A DNA stretch of 35,044 bases from an uncultured Oscillospiraceae bacterium. GTDB lineage: Bacteria; Bacillota; Clostridia; Oscillospirales; Oscillospiraceae. The position numbers and the translations under genes are program-made. The DNA lies in assembly GCA_947630645.1 (NCBI GenBank), contig CANRIF010000014.1, forward strand, positions 1 to 35,044. The letters run 5' to 3'. This document shows positions 17,262 through 25,230 of this stretch, piece after piece. Under the pieces are notes generated by a model. It saw only the letters and a list, made by a program, of their open reading frames with translations. It searched no databases and had not been told where the DNA came from. The stretch's first letter is position 1. Each line of letters opens with the position of its first letter.

Positions 17262-18233
17262 ATGACCATGGGCGACAAGATCGTGGAGCTGCGCCGAAAG
17301 GCGGGCTGGAGCCAGGAGGAGCTGTCCGAGCGGCTGGACGTGTCCCGCCAGTCCGTGTCCAAGTGGGAGGGCGGCCTGGCCATCCCCACAGTGGACAAGC
17401 TGCTGGAGATGAGCCGGCTGTTCGGCGTGACCACGGATTATTTATTAAAGGATGAACTGGAGGCCCAGGAGCCGGCGGCGCCGGCCGGTCCGCCCCTGCG
17501 GCAGGTGACGGTGGCGGAGGCGGAGGCGTTCCTGGCGCTGAAGGAGGCGTCGGCCCGGCCCATCGCCCTGGGCGTGGCGCTGTGCATCCTCTCGCCGGTG
17601 TGCTTCATCCTGCTGGGCGGGCTGTCCGCGTTCCGCCCCGTCCAGGGGTCCGTTATGACGGTGGGGCTGGCCGTGCTGTTCGCCTTCGTGGTGCCGGCGG
17701 TGGCCCTGTTCGTGACCTGGGGCGTGCGGCTGGGGAAATACGAGTATCTTGAGAAGGAGAACTTTTCCGCCGCCCCCGGCGTGGAGGACTTGGCCCGGAG
17801 CCGCATGGAGGCCCTGGCTGAAGCCAGGCCCCGCCGGCTGGCGGCCGGCGTGAGCCTGTGCGTGGCGACGGGAGCAGCCGTAGCGGTGCCGCCCTTTTTG
17901 TCCGAATGGCTGCACGTGATCATATTTCGGGCCGGCGGCGTCGGATTGCTGCTGGTGCTGGTGGCGGCGGGGGTGTACCTCATCATCACCGCGTCTATCC
18001 CCTGGGGCGCCTGCCAGATGCTGCTCCAGGAGGGGGACTACGCCCCGGAGCGGAAAGCGCCTCTGTACCGGACGGTCTGGATCGTGTACTGGTGTACGGT
18101 CACGGCGATATACCTGGGCTGGAGTTTTTATACCCGGCGGTGGGACGAGACGTGGATCGTCTGGCCGGTGGCGGGGGTGCTGTTCGGCGCCGTCTCCGCC
18201 GCCCTGCGGCTGATACACCGGAGAAAGAAGTAA
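17262..18233 (+). CDS. XRE-family HTH protein with C-terminal membrane domain
   Basis: N-terminal 'MGDKIVELRRKAGWSQEELSERLDVSRQSVSKWEGGLAIPTVDKLLEMSRLFGVTTDYLL' plus ~4-6 TMs. Confidence 0.88.
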   Translation: MTMGDKIVELRRKAGWSQEELSERLDVSRQSVSKWEGGLAIPTVDKLLEMSRLFGVTTDYLLKDELEAQEPAAPAGPPLRQVTVAEAEAFLALKEASARPIALGVALCILSPVCFILLGGLSAFRPVQGSVMTVGLAVLFAFVVPAVALFVTWGVRLGKYEYLEKENFSAAPGVEDLARSRMEALAEARPRRLAAGVSLCVATGAAVAVPPFLSEWLHVIIFRAGGVGLLLVLVAAGVYLIITASIPWGACQMLLQEGDYAPERKAPLYRTVWIVYWCTVTAIYLGWSFYTRRWDETWIVWPVAGVLFGAVSAALRLIHRRKK

Positions 18234-18238
18234 ACGAA

Positions 18239-18264
18239 ACGGGCGCGTTGCAAAACGCGCCCGT
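18239..18264 (+). terminator. Terminator-like hairpin
   Basis: CGGGCGCGTT-gcaa-AACGCGCCCG just downstream of the CDS stop. Confidence 0.65.
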
Positions 18265-18272
18265 ACATTATG

Positions 18273-18400
18273 GAAAGCCTCCCCTGTGCAAGGGGAGGTG
18301 GGCCGCTGAAAGCGGCTCGGAGGGGTTGTCTGTTATTCGCCGTTACAATCCCCCGTCTCCGGCTGCCGCCGAAGACAGCCCCCTTTGCACAAGGGGGCCG
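18273..18400. repeat. Rearranged copy (half-elements in swapped order) of the dispersed repeat at 5399-5540
   Basis: gaaagcctcccctgtgcaaggggaggtgg...ggaggggttgt followed by acaatccccc...gacagccccctttgcacaagggggcc. Confidence 0.78.
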
Positions 18401-18434
18401 TTTTTTATTGTGCGCCTGCGGCGCTGAATGTTCT

Positions 18435-19028
18435 TTATTCCGCTGCTTTCGCCGCTTCCTGTTCGGCGATCTTTTTCTTCCAGCAGCGGTGGCACATGGC
18501 GGTGTAGGTGTCGTTGCCGCCCAGCATCACCTGCTGGCCCTGGGTGACCACGTTGCCCTCGGCGTCCAGCCGGGCGTTCACCACCGCCTTGCGGCCGCAG
18601 GTGCAGATGGTCTTGATCTCCGTGATGGAGTCGGCCACCTCCATCAGCCGCCGGGCGCCGGGGAACAGGTGGGTGAGGAAGTCGGTCCGCAGCCCGAAGC
18701 ACATCACCGGCACGTCCGCCTGGTCCACGATGTCCCGCAGCTGGTCGATCTGGGCGGGGGTGAAGAACTGGGCCTCGTCGGCGATGATCACGTCGCACCA
18801 GCCCGCGGACTGGTAGAGGTCGCCTATGTTGTCCTCCGGGGCGATCACGTCCCCCTGGGCCTCCAGGCCGATGCGGGAGCGCACCGCGCTCACCCCGTCC
18901 CGGGTGTCGGTGGCGGGCTTTATGAGCCAGCAGCGCATACCCTGCTCCTCGTAGTTGAACTTGGCGATCAGGGCCTGGGCGGACTTGCTGGAGCCCATGG
19001 CGCCGTATTTGAAGTAAAGTTTAGCCAT
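18435..19028 (-). CDS. tdk: Thymidine kinase
   Basis: 'KYGAMGSSKSAQALIAKFNYEEQG', 'VIIADEAQFFTPAQIDQLRDIVD', Zn-ribbon CTCGRKA/CHRCW. Confidence 0.95.
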   Translation of the reverse strand: MAKLYFKYGAMGSSKSAQALIAKFNYEEQGMRCWLIKPATDTRDGVSAVRSRIGLEAQGDVIAPEDNIGDLYQSAGWCDVIIADEAQFFTPAQIDQLRDIVDQADVPVMCFGLRTDFLTHLFPGARRLMEVADSITEIKTICTCGRKAVVNARLDAEGNVVTQGQQVMLGGNDTYTAMCHRCWKKKIAEQEAAKAAE

Positions 19029-19653
19029 CTCTCTGTTCCTCCTCCAGATGGGCCTGGATGCGCCGGATCAGCAGCTCCGTGGCCACCTCGTTGTACCCGC
19101 CCTCGGGGATGATCACGTCCGCCCGGCGGCGGGACGGCTCCACATACAGCTCGTGCATGGGCTTGACGGTGGTCAGGTACTGGTTCACCACGCTCTCCAG
19201 GCTCCGGCCCCGGTCCCGCACGTCCCGGACGATGCGCCGCAGGATACGCACGTCCGCGTCCGCGTCCACGAACACCTTGATGTCCAGGCTCCGGCACAGC
19301 GTCTCGTCCGCCAGGATCAGGATGCCCTCCACCAGCACCACCGGCGCCGGCTCGATGCGCTGGGTCCGGGCGGAGCGGTTGTGTACGGTGTAGTCGTACA
19401 CCGGCCCGTCCACCGCCTGACCACGGCGCAGCGCCGCCAGGTGCTTCACCAGCAGGTCCGTCTCAAAGGCGGCCGGCTCGTCGTAGTTCAGCTTGGAACG
19501 CTCCTCCATGGTGAGGTCGTCATGGGCGCGGTAGTAGTTGTCGTGGTACAGGGTGCAGACCCGGTCCTCGAACTGCCGCTGCAGCCGCCGAGTGATGGTG
19601 GTCTTGCCGCTGCCGGTGCCTCCGGCGATGCCGATGGTGAGTATCTTTCCCAC
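19021..19653 (-). CDS. udk: Uridine kinase
   Basis: 'IGIAGGTGSGKTTITRRL', 'LYHDNYYRAHDDLTMEERSKLNYDEPAAFETDLL', 'YDYTVHNRSART'. Confidence 0.95.
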   Translation of the reverse strand: MGKILTIGIAGGTGSGKTTITRRLQRQFEDRVCTLYHDNYYRAHDDLTMEERSKLNYDEPAAFETDLLVKHLAALRRGQAVDGPVYDYTVHNRSARTQRIEPAPVVLVEGILILADETLCRSLDIKVFVDADADVRILRRIVRDVRDRGRSLESVVNQYLTTVKPMHELYVEPSRRRADVIIPEGGYNEVATELLIRRIQAHLEEEQRDG

Positions 19654-19685
19654 GGGCGGACCCCCTCTTTTTCCTATTTAAAATG

Positions 19686-19714
19686 ATTCTACCATAAAAA
19701 CGGCCCGGTGGCAA
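19686..19714 (-). promoter_or_regulatory. Candidate promoter of udk-tdk
   Basis: - strand TTGCCA, 17 nt, TAGAAT. Confidence 0.65.
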
Positions 19715-19794
19715 GGCGGAGTTGTTTTGGCAGAAATTGGTATTTTTGAAACTATTTTGCAATATCTCGTTGCCGTTTTTTTATGTGTTTTCCG

Positions 19795-19823
19795 TTGCGC
19801 CAGGGGGGTGGACATGGTATAAT
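19795..19823 (+). promoter_or_regulatory. Candidate promoter of BMP transporter operon
   Basis: TTGCGC, 17 nt, TATAAT. Confidence 0.65.
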
Positions 19824-19885
19824 CATGGTGTACGTAAACGAAAGACCCGCAAAGAAGAAACATATTATTTTTAAGGAGGAACCCC

Positions 19886-21034
19886 ATGAAAAAGTTTCTT
19901 GCGCTTCTTCTTGCCCTGATCATGGTCCTGTCTCTGTCCGCCGTCGCGTTCGCGGCCGAGGGCGAGGAGGCTGTTGATCCCGATTCTATCGAGGACAACA
20001 TGACCGCCGCTGACGGCGTCTACAAGGTAGCGTTCGTCACCGACGTGGGCCAGCTCAAGGACAAGAGCTTCAACGAGGGCACCTGGAACGGCGTGAAGTG
20101 CTATGCCGCCGCTCATGAGCTGTCCTACAAGTACTATCAGCCCGCCAACGGCGCTGAGGCCACCGACGACGACCGCATCAAGGCCATGCAGGACGCCGTG
20201 GACGGCGGCGCCGAGATCATCGTGTGCGCCGGCTTCCTGCAGGAGGCTGCCCTGACCGCTACCGCCATCGCCAACCCCGACGTGAATTTCGTCTTCATCG
20301 ACGGCTGGGCGCTGGCTGACGCGGACGGCAACCCGCTGGAGAACGTGGCTGCCGTCTCCTATCAGGAGGAGCAGAGCGGCTACTTCGCCGGCTACGCCGT
20401 GGTGAAGGAAGGCTACACCCAGCTTGGCTTCTGCGGCGGCGGCGGCGGCACCAACCCGGCCTGCTGCCGTTACGGCTACGGCTTCGTGCAGGGCGCTGCG
20501 GCGGCTGCCGAGGAGATGGAGACCGAGGTCGCCATCAACTACTCCTGGGCTTACGGCGCCAACTTCCAGGCCTCTCCGGAGCTGCAGACCATGGTCAACG
20601 GCTGGTATGAGAACAACACCGAGATCGTCTTCTCCTGCGGCGGCTCCATTTTCGACTCCATCACCGCTGCGGCCAGCGCCAACGACGGCGCGGTCATCGG
20701 CGTGGACGTGGACCAGTCCCTCCAGTCCGATACCGTTGTGACCTCCGCCATGAAGGACCTGAAGGGCTCCACCGAGTGGGCCATCGGCAAGTTCTATGAC
20801 GGCGAGTGGGACGAAGTGGGCGGCGTCGGCACCGTCCTGGGCGTCAACGACGGCTACGTGGGCATCCCCACCGCCACCTGGCAGCTGACGAACTACTCCG
20901 TCGAGGATTATGAGAAGCTGGTCGAGGCCATGAAGGCCGGCGATGTGGTGGTCGACGCCACCGTCCTGCAGGGCGGCGACATCGTCGACGTTTACGCTGA
21001 CAGCGATTACGTCCACATCAACTACGTCGAGTGA
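19886..21034 (+). CDS. BMP family nucleoside-binding protein (ABC transporter substrate-binding)
   Basis: Signal peptide MKKFLALLLALIMVLSLSAVAFA|AEG; 'VTDVGQLKDKSFNEGTWNGVK', 'YGYGFVQGA'; followed by ATPase and two permeases. Confidence 0.92.
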   Translation: MKKFLALLLALIMVLSLSAVAFAAEGEEAVDPDSIEDNMTAADGVYKVAFVTDVGQLKDKSFNEGTWNGVKCYAAAHELSYKYYQPANGAEATDDDRIKAMQDAVDGGAEIIVCAGFLQEAALTATAIANPDVNFVFIDGWALADADGNPLENVAAVSYQEEQSGYFAGYAVVKEGYTQLGFCGGGGGTNPACCRYGYGFVQGAAAAAEEMETEVAINYSWAYGANFQASPELQTMVNGWYENNTEIVFSCGGSIFDSITAAASANDGAVIGVDVDQSLQSDTVVTSAMKDLKGSTEWAIGKFYDGEWDEVGGVGTVLGVNDGYVGIPTATWQLTNYSVEDYEKLVEAMKAGDVVVDATVLQGGDIVDVYADSDYVHINYVE

Positions 21035-21134
21035 TCTGACACAGCAACGAAGGGAAGGGGAAGAGCGCCACTCTTCCCCTTCTTTTCTAAGAGACAGCCG
21101 ATTTCCGGCAATTCCACGCAAAGGAGGCGCGAGA

Positions 21135-22685
21135 ATGGAGCAGAACCCGGAATATGTCATTGAGATGCTCCACATCACCAAGGAATTTCCCGGCATCAAG
21201 GCCAACGACGACATCACCCTCCAGCTGCGAAAGGGCGAGATACACGCCCTGCTGGGCGAGAACGGCGCCGGCAAAAGCACCCTCATGAGCGTGCTGTTCG
21301 GCCTTTACCAGCCGGAGCAGGGGGAGATCCGCAAGAACGGCCAGCCGGTGAAGATAGACAGCCCCAACGACGCCACCGCGCTGCACATCGGCATGGTGCA
21401 TCAGCACTTCAAGCTGGTGGACGTGTTCACGGTCCTGGACAACATCATCCTGGGCGCCGAGGACACGAGGATGGGCTTCCTGCAAAAGAAGGACGCCCGG
21501 AAAAAGGTGCAGGCATTGAGCGAGCAGTACGGCCTGCACGTGGACCTGGACGCCAAGGTAGAGGACATCACCGTGGGTATGCAGCAGCGCACGGAGATAC
21601 TGAAGATGCTCTACCGGGACAACGAGATCCTGATCTTCGACGAGCCCACCGCGGTGCTGACGCCCCAGGAGATCGAGGAGCTGATGCAGATCATGAAGAA
21701 CCTTGCCGCCGAGGGCAAGAGCATCCTGTTCATCTCCCACAAGCTCAACGAGATCATGGAGGTGTCCGACCGGGTGACGGTGCTTCGCAAGGGCAAGTAC
21801 GTGGGCACCGTGGACACCGCCAGCACCACCAAGGAGGAGCTGTCCCGCATGATGGTGGGCCGGCCGGTGCAGCTGGTGGTGGACAAGTCCCCCGCCCAGC
21901 CCAAGGAGCCGGTGCTGACGGTCCAGGGCCTGTGCGTGCCCTCCCGCATCCACAAGCACGACGCGGTGAAGGACGTGAGTTTCACCGTCCACGCTGGGGA
22001 GATCGTTTGCATCGCCGGCATCGACGGCAACGGCCAGACCGAGTTCGTCCAGGCCCTGACGGGGCTGGAGCGGGCCAGCGCCGGCCATATCGAACTGTGC
22101 GGCCACGACATCACCCATCAGTCCATCCGCGCCCGCAGCCAGGCGGGCATGAGCCACATCCCCGAGGACCGGCACAAGCACGGGCTGGTGCTGGACTTCA
22201 CCCTGGAGCAGAACATGGTCCTCCAGCGCTACTATGAGCCACGGTTCCAGAACCACGGCTTCATCCGCTTCGACGCGGTGCGCTCCTACGCCGAGGACCT
22301 GATCCGACGGTACGACGTGCGCTCCGGCCAGGGGCCCGTCACCATCGCCCGGAGTATGTCCGGCGGCAACCAGCAGAAGGCCATCGTGGCCCGGGAGATC
22401 GACCGGGACCTGCCGCTGATCGTGGCGGTCCAGCCCACCCGCGGCCTGGACGTGGGCGCCATCGAGTACATCCACGGCCAGCTGGTGGCCCAGCGGGACG
22501 CGGGCAAGGCGGTGCTGCTGGTGAGCCTGGAGCTGGACGAGGTGATGAACCTGTCCGACCGCATCCTGGTGATGTACGAGGGCGAGATCGTGGGCGAACT
22601 TGACCCGAAGAAGACCACCGTGGAGGAGCTGGGCCTGTATATGGCCGGCGCCAAGCGTCAGGGAAAGGAGCGTGCGAGCGCATGA
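21135..22685 (+). CDS. Nucleoside ABC transporter ATP-binding protein (YufO/NupB-like, duplicated ATPase)
   Basis: ATG at 21135; Walker A 'GENGAGKSTL', 'DEPTAVLTPQE', second domain 'SGGNQQKAIVAREIDRD'. Confidence 0.93.
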   Translation: MEQNPEYVIEMLHITKEFPGIKANDDITLQLRKGEIHALLGENGAGKSTLMSVLFGLYQPEQGEIRKNGQPVKIDSPNDATALHIGMVHQHFKLVDVFTVLDNIILGAEDTRMGFLQKKDARKKVQALSEQYGLHVDLDAKVEDITVGMQQRTEILKMLYRDNEILIFDEPTAVLTPQEIEELMQIMKNLAAEGKSILFISHKLNEIMEVSDRVTVLRKGKYVGTVDTASTTKEELSRMMVGRPVQLVVDKSPAQPKEPVLTVQGLCVPSRIHKHDAVKDVSFTVHAGEIVCIAGIDGNGQTEFVQALTGLERASAGHIELCGHDITHQSIRARSQAGMSHIPEDRHKHGLVLDFTLEQNMVLQRYYEPRFQNHGFIRFDAVRSYAEDLIRRYDVRSGQGPVTIARSMSGGNQQKAIVAREIDRDLPLIVAVQPTRGLDVGAIEYIHGQLVAQRDAGKAVLLVSLELDEVMNLSDRILVMYEGEIVGELDPKKTTVEELGLYMAGAKRQGKERASA

Positions 22686-23923
22686 AAGAGAAGACTCCCC
22701 TGTTGCAGCGGGACGGCGCCCGTTCGGTGCTGGCCTCCCTGATCAGCATCGTGATCGGCCTGGCGGCCGGGTCGCTGGTGGTGCTGCTGGTGGGCCTGTT
22801 CAACAGCGGCATGGGCCTCAAGGCCGCCTGGGAGGGCATCCGGCTCATCTTCCTGGGCCTGTTCAGCACCGGGCGCAACGCCACCGGCGGATTGAGTTTC
22901 GGCTTCAACCCGGTGACCTTCGGCAATATGCTGTTCCGGGCCACGCCCCTGATCATGACCGGCCTGTCCGTGGCGGTGGCCTACAAGACGGGCCTATTCA
23001 ACATCGGCGCGCCGGGCCAGTACCTGGCCGGCACCGCCGCCACCCTGTTCATCGCCCTGGAGATCCCCTCCAGCGCGGTGCCCACATGGATCATCTGGAT
23101 ATTGGCGTTCCTGGGCGGCATGGCCGCCGGCGCCCTGTGGGGCGCCATCCCCGGCCTGCTCAAAGCCATGCTGAACATCAACGAGGTCCTGGCCTGCATC
23201 ATGACCAACTGGATCTCCGCCAACCTGGTCACCTGGGTGTTCGACGTGAGCAATCTGAAAAACACCGTAGAGAACACCAAGACCGCCTACATCTACAAGA
23301 CCACCTTCAACGGCGTGGAGACGCCCAAGATGTTCCTGGACAAGATCTTCCCCGGCTCCCAGGTCAACGGCGGCATCCTGATCGCCGCGGTCCTGGCGGT
23401 GGCCATGTACATCCTGTTTTCCAAGACCACCCTGGGCTACGAGCTGAAGGCCTGCGGCGCCAACCGCCACGCCGCCAAGTACGCCGGCATCAAGGACAAG
23501 CGCAGCATCGTGCTGTCCATGGCCATCGCCGGCGCCATGTCCGGCGCGGGCGCGGCGCTGTATTACCTGGCGGGCAACACGGAGTTTTTCTGGAGTACCT
23601 ACCAGTCCCTGCCCGCCACCGGCTTCAACGGCATCCCCGTGGCACTGCTGGCGGTGTGCAACCCCATCGCCGTGATCTTTACGGGTATGTTCATGTCCAT
23701 GCTGGACATCGCCGGCCAGCAGCTCACCGCCCTGACGGCCTATAACGAATACATCACCGACGTGATCATCGCCGTGATCGTGTACCTGTCCGCCTTCTCC
23801 CTGGTGATCAAGCTGTGGCTGGGCGGCCGGGCGAAGAAAAAGGCCGGCCCCAAGCCGGACGCCAACGCGGAGGACCCCGCGCCCGTGCCGGACGCGGCGG
23901 CTGGAAAGGAGGGCGAGGAGTAA
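22682..23923 (+). CDS. Nucleoside ABC transporter permease (YufP-like)
   Basis: BPD_transp_2 family: 'TPLIMTGLSVAVAYKTGLFNIGAPGQYLAG', 'INEVLACIMTNWISANL', 'ELKACGANRHAAKYAGI'. Confidence 0.93.
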   Translation: MKEKTPLLQRDGARSVLASLISIVIGLAAGSLVVLLVGLFNSGMGLKAAWEGIRLIFLGLFSTGRNATGGLSFGFNPVTFGNMLFRATPLIMTGLSVAVAYKTGLFNIGAPGQYLAGTAATLFIALEIPSSAVPTWIIWILAFLGGMAAGALWGAIPGLLKAMLNINEVLACIMTNWISANLVTWVFDVSNLKNTVENTKTAYIYKTTFNGVETPKMFLDKIFPGSQVNGGILIAAVLAVAMYILFSKTTLGYELKACGANRHAAKYAGIKDKRSIVLSMAIAGAMSGAGAALYYLAGNTEFFWSTYQSLPATGFNGIPVALLAVCNPIAVIFTGMFMSMLDIAGQQLTALTAYNEYITDVIIAVIVYLSAFSLVIKLWLGGRAKKKAGPKPDANAEDPAPVPDAAAGKEGEE

Positions 23924-24954
23924 TGGCGTTTTTGGTCCGTTCTACCCTGATCTACGCCGTTCCCCTGATGATCGTGGCCCTGGCCGGCGTGTTCGCCGAG
24001 CGCAGCGGTATCATCAACCTGGCGCTGGAAGGCATCATGATCTTCGGCGCGTTCATCGGTGTGCTGTTCGTGCGCCTGGTGCAGCAGTGGGGCTGGTTCG
24101 ACGCGGCCAAGCAGGCCGGCGACTGGGTGTCCCTGCAGGGCTTTATGCTGCTGGCCATGGTGACGGCGGCGGCCCTGGGCGCGGTGTTCTCGCTGCTGCT
24201 GGCGTTCGCGGCCATCAACCTGAAGGCCGACCAGACCATCGGCGGCACCGCCCTGAACCTGATGGCGCCGGCGCTGGTGCTGTTCCTGATCCGGGTCATC
24301 GCCAACCAGAACACTCTGCAGATGGCCACCGGCGACGCGGCCAGCTGGTTCATGATCAAAAAGACCATGTTCGGCTTCGACAAGAAGGCCCAGCTGGGCT
24401 TCTTCGCCAGCGCGTTCCTGGACAAGGTGTATTTAAGCACCTATATCTGCATCCTGCTGTTCATCGTCCTGTCCATCATCCTGTATAAGACCCGGTTCGG
24501 CCTGCGGCTGCGCTCCTGCGGCGAGAATCCCCAGGCCTCCGACTCCCTGGGCATCAACGTGGTGAAGATGCGCTACGCCGGCGTGACCATCTCCGGCGCC
24601 CTGGCCGGTATGGGCGGGTTCGTGTACGCGCTGACCACCACCAACTGCTCCTCCAACGGCGACGTGGCCGGGTTCGGCTTCTTGGCGTTGGCGGTGATGA
24701 TCTTCGGCAACTGGAAACCGCTGAACATCGCCGGCGCGGCGCTGCTGTTCGGCCTGTTCAAGTGCATCGCCGCCTCCTATACCAGCCTGGACATCAACGG
24801 CGACGGGGTGTTCATGCTGGCCAACATCGGCCTGAACTCCAACTTCTACCGGCTGCTGCCCTACTTGGTGACGCTGCTGGTGCTGGCGTTCACCTCCAAG
24901 AGTTCCCGCGCCCCCAAGGCCGAGGGCATCCCCTACGACAAAGGGCAAAGATGA
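23923..24954 (+). CDS. Nucleoside ABC transporter permease (YufQ-like)
   Basis: ATG at 23923; 'VALAGVFAERSGIINLALEGIMIFGAF', 'LRLRSCGENPQASDSLGINV'. Confidence 0.93.
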   Translation: MAFLVRSTLIYAVPLMIVALAGVFAERSGIINLALEGIMIFGAFIGVLFVRLVQQWGWFDAAKQAGDWVSLQGFMLLAMVTAAALGAVFSLLLAFAAINLKADQTIGGTALNLMAPALVLFLIRVIANQNTLQMATGDAASWFMIKKTMFGFDKKAQLGFFASAFLDKVYLSTYICILLFIVLSIILYKTRFGLRLRSCGENPQASDSLGINVVKMRYAGVTISGALAGMGGFVYALTTTNCSSNGDVAGFGFLALAVMIFGNWKPLNIAGAALLFGLFKCIAASYTSLDINGDGVFMLANIGLNSNFYRLLPYLVTLLVLAFTSKSSRAPKAEGIPYDKGQR

Positions 24955-24959
24955 TCAGT

Positions 24960-25164
24960 CGATTGCAAGGAGTTTCCCTCCTTGCGATCGAGAGAGATGC
25001 AGCTTGCTGCAGCGCAAAGGACCCCCGTCCGGTGGACGGGGGTCCTTCACGTTTGCAAGCTGATAAGTATGATCTCCCAGGCACATATCCTGGGAGATCA
25101 TATCCGACTTTATTTGCCGCTCCGGCGGCAAACTCTGCGAGGCTGGGGGAGAGATACCCTCGCA
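24960..25164. other. Cluster of five strong stem-loops (candidate structured RNA / terminator array / palindromic repeat composite)
   Basis: CGATTGCAAGGAG/CTCCTTGCGATCG; CAGCTTGC/GCAAGCTG enclosing AAGGACCCCCGTCC/GGACGGGGGTCCTT; TATGATCTCCCAGG/CCTGGGAGATCATA; TTTGCCGC/GCGGCAAA; TGCGAGG/CCTCGCA. Confidence 0.7.
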
Positions 25165-25183
25165 AAACGGGCTTTTCTTTCTG

Positions 25184-25230
25184 GCATGGGCGTGGTATAG
25201 TAAAACAAAAACGAAACGGGAGGAAGAAGT
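25184..25230 (+). promoter_or_regulatory. Conserved promoter/5'UTR cassette of WG-repeat gene 1
   Basis: gcatgggcgtggtatagtaaaacaaaaacgaaacgggaggaagaagt; near-identical to 30867-30913; -10 TATAGT. Confidence 0.75.

Noticed and set aside
21087-22475. 462-aa - strand ORF over the nucleoside ABC ATPase
   Set aside because: Antisense of a clear ABC ATPase.
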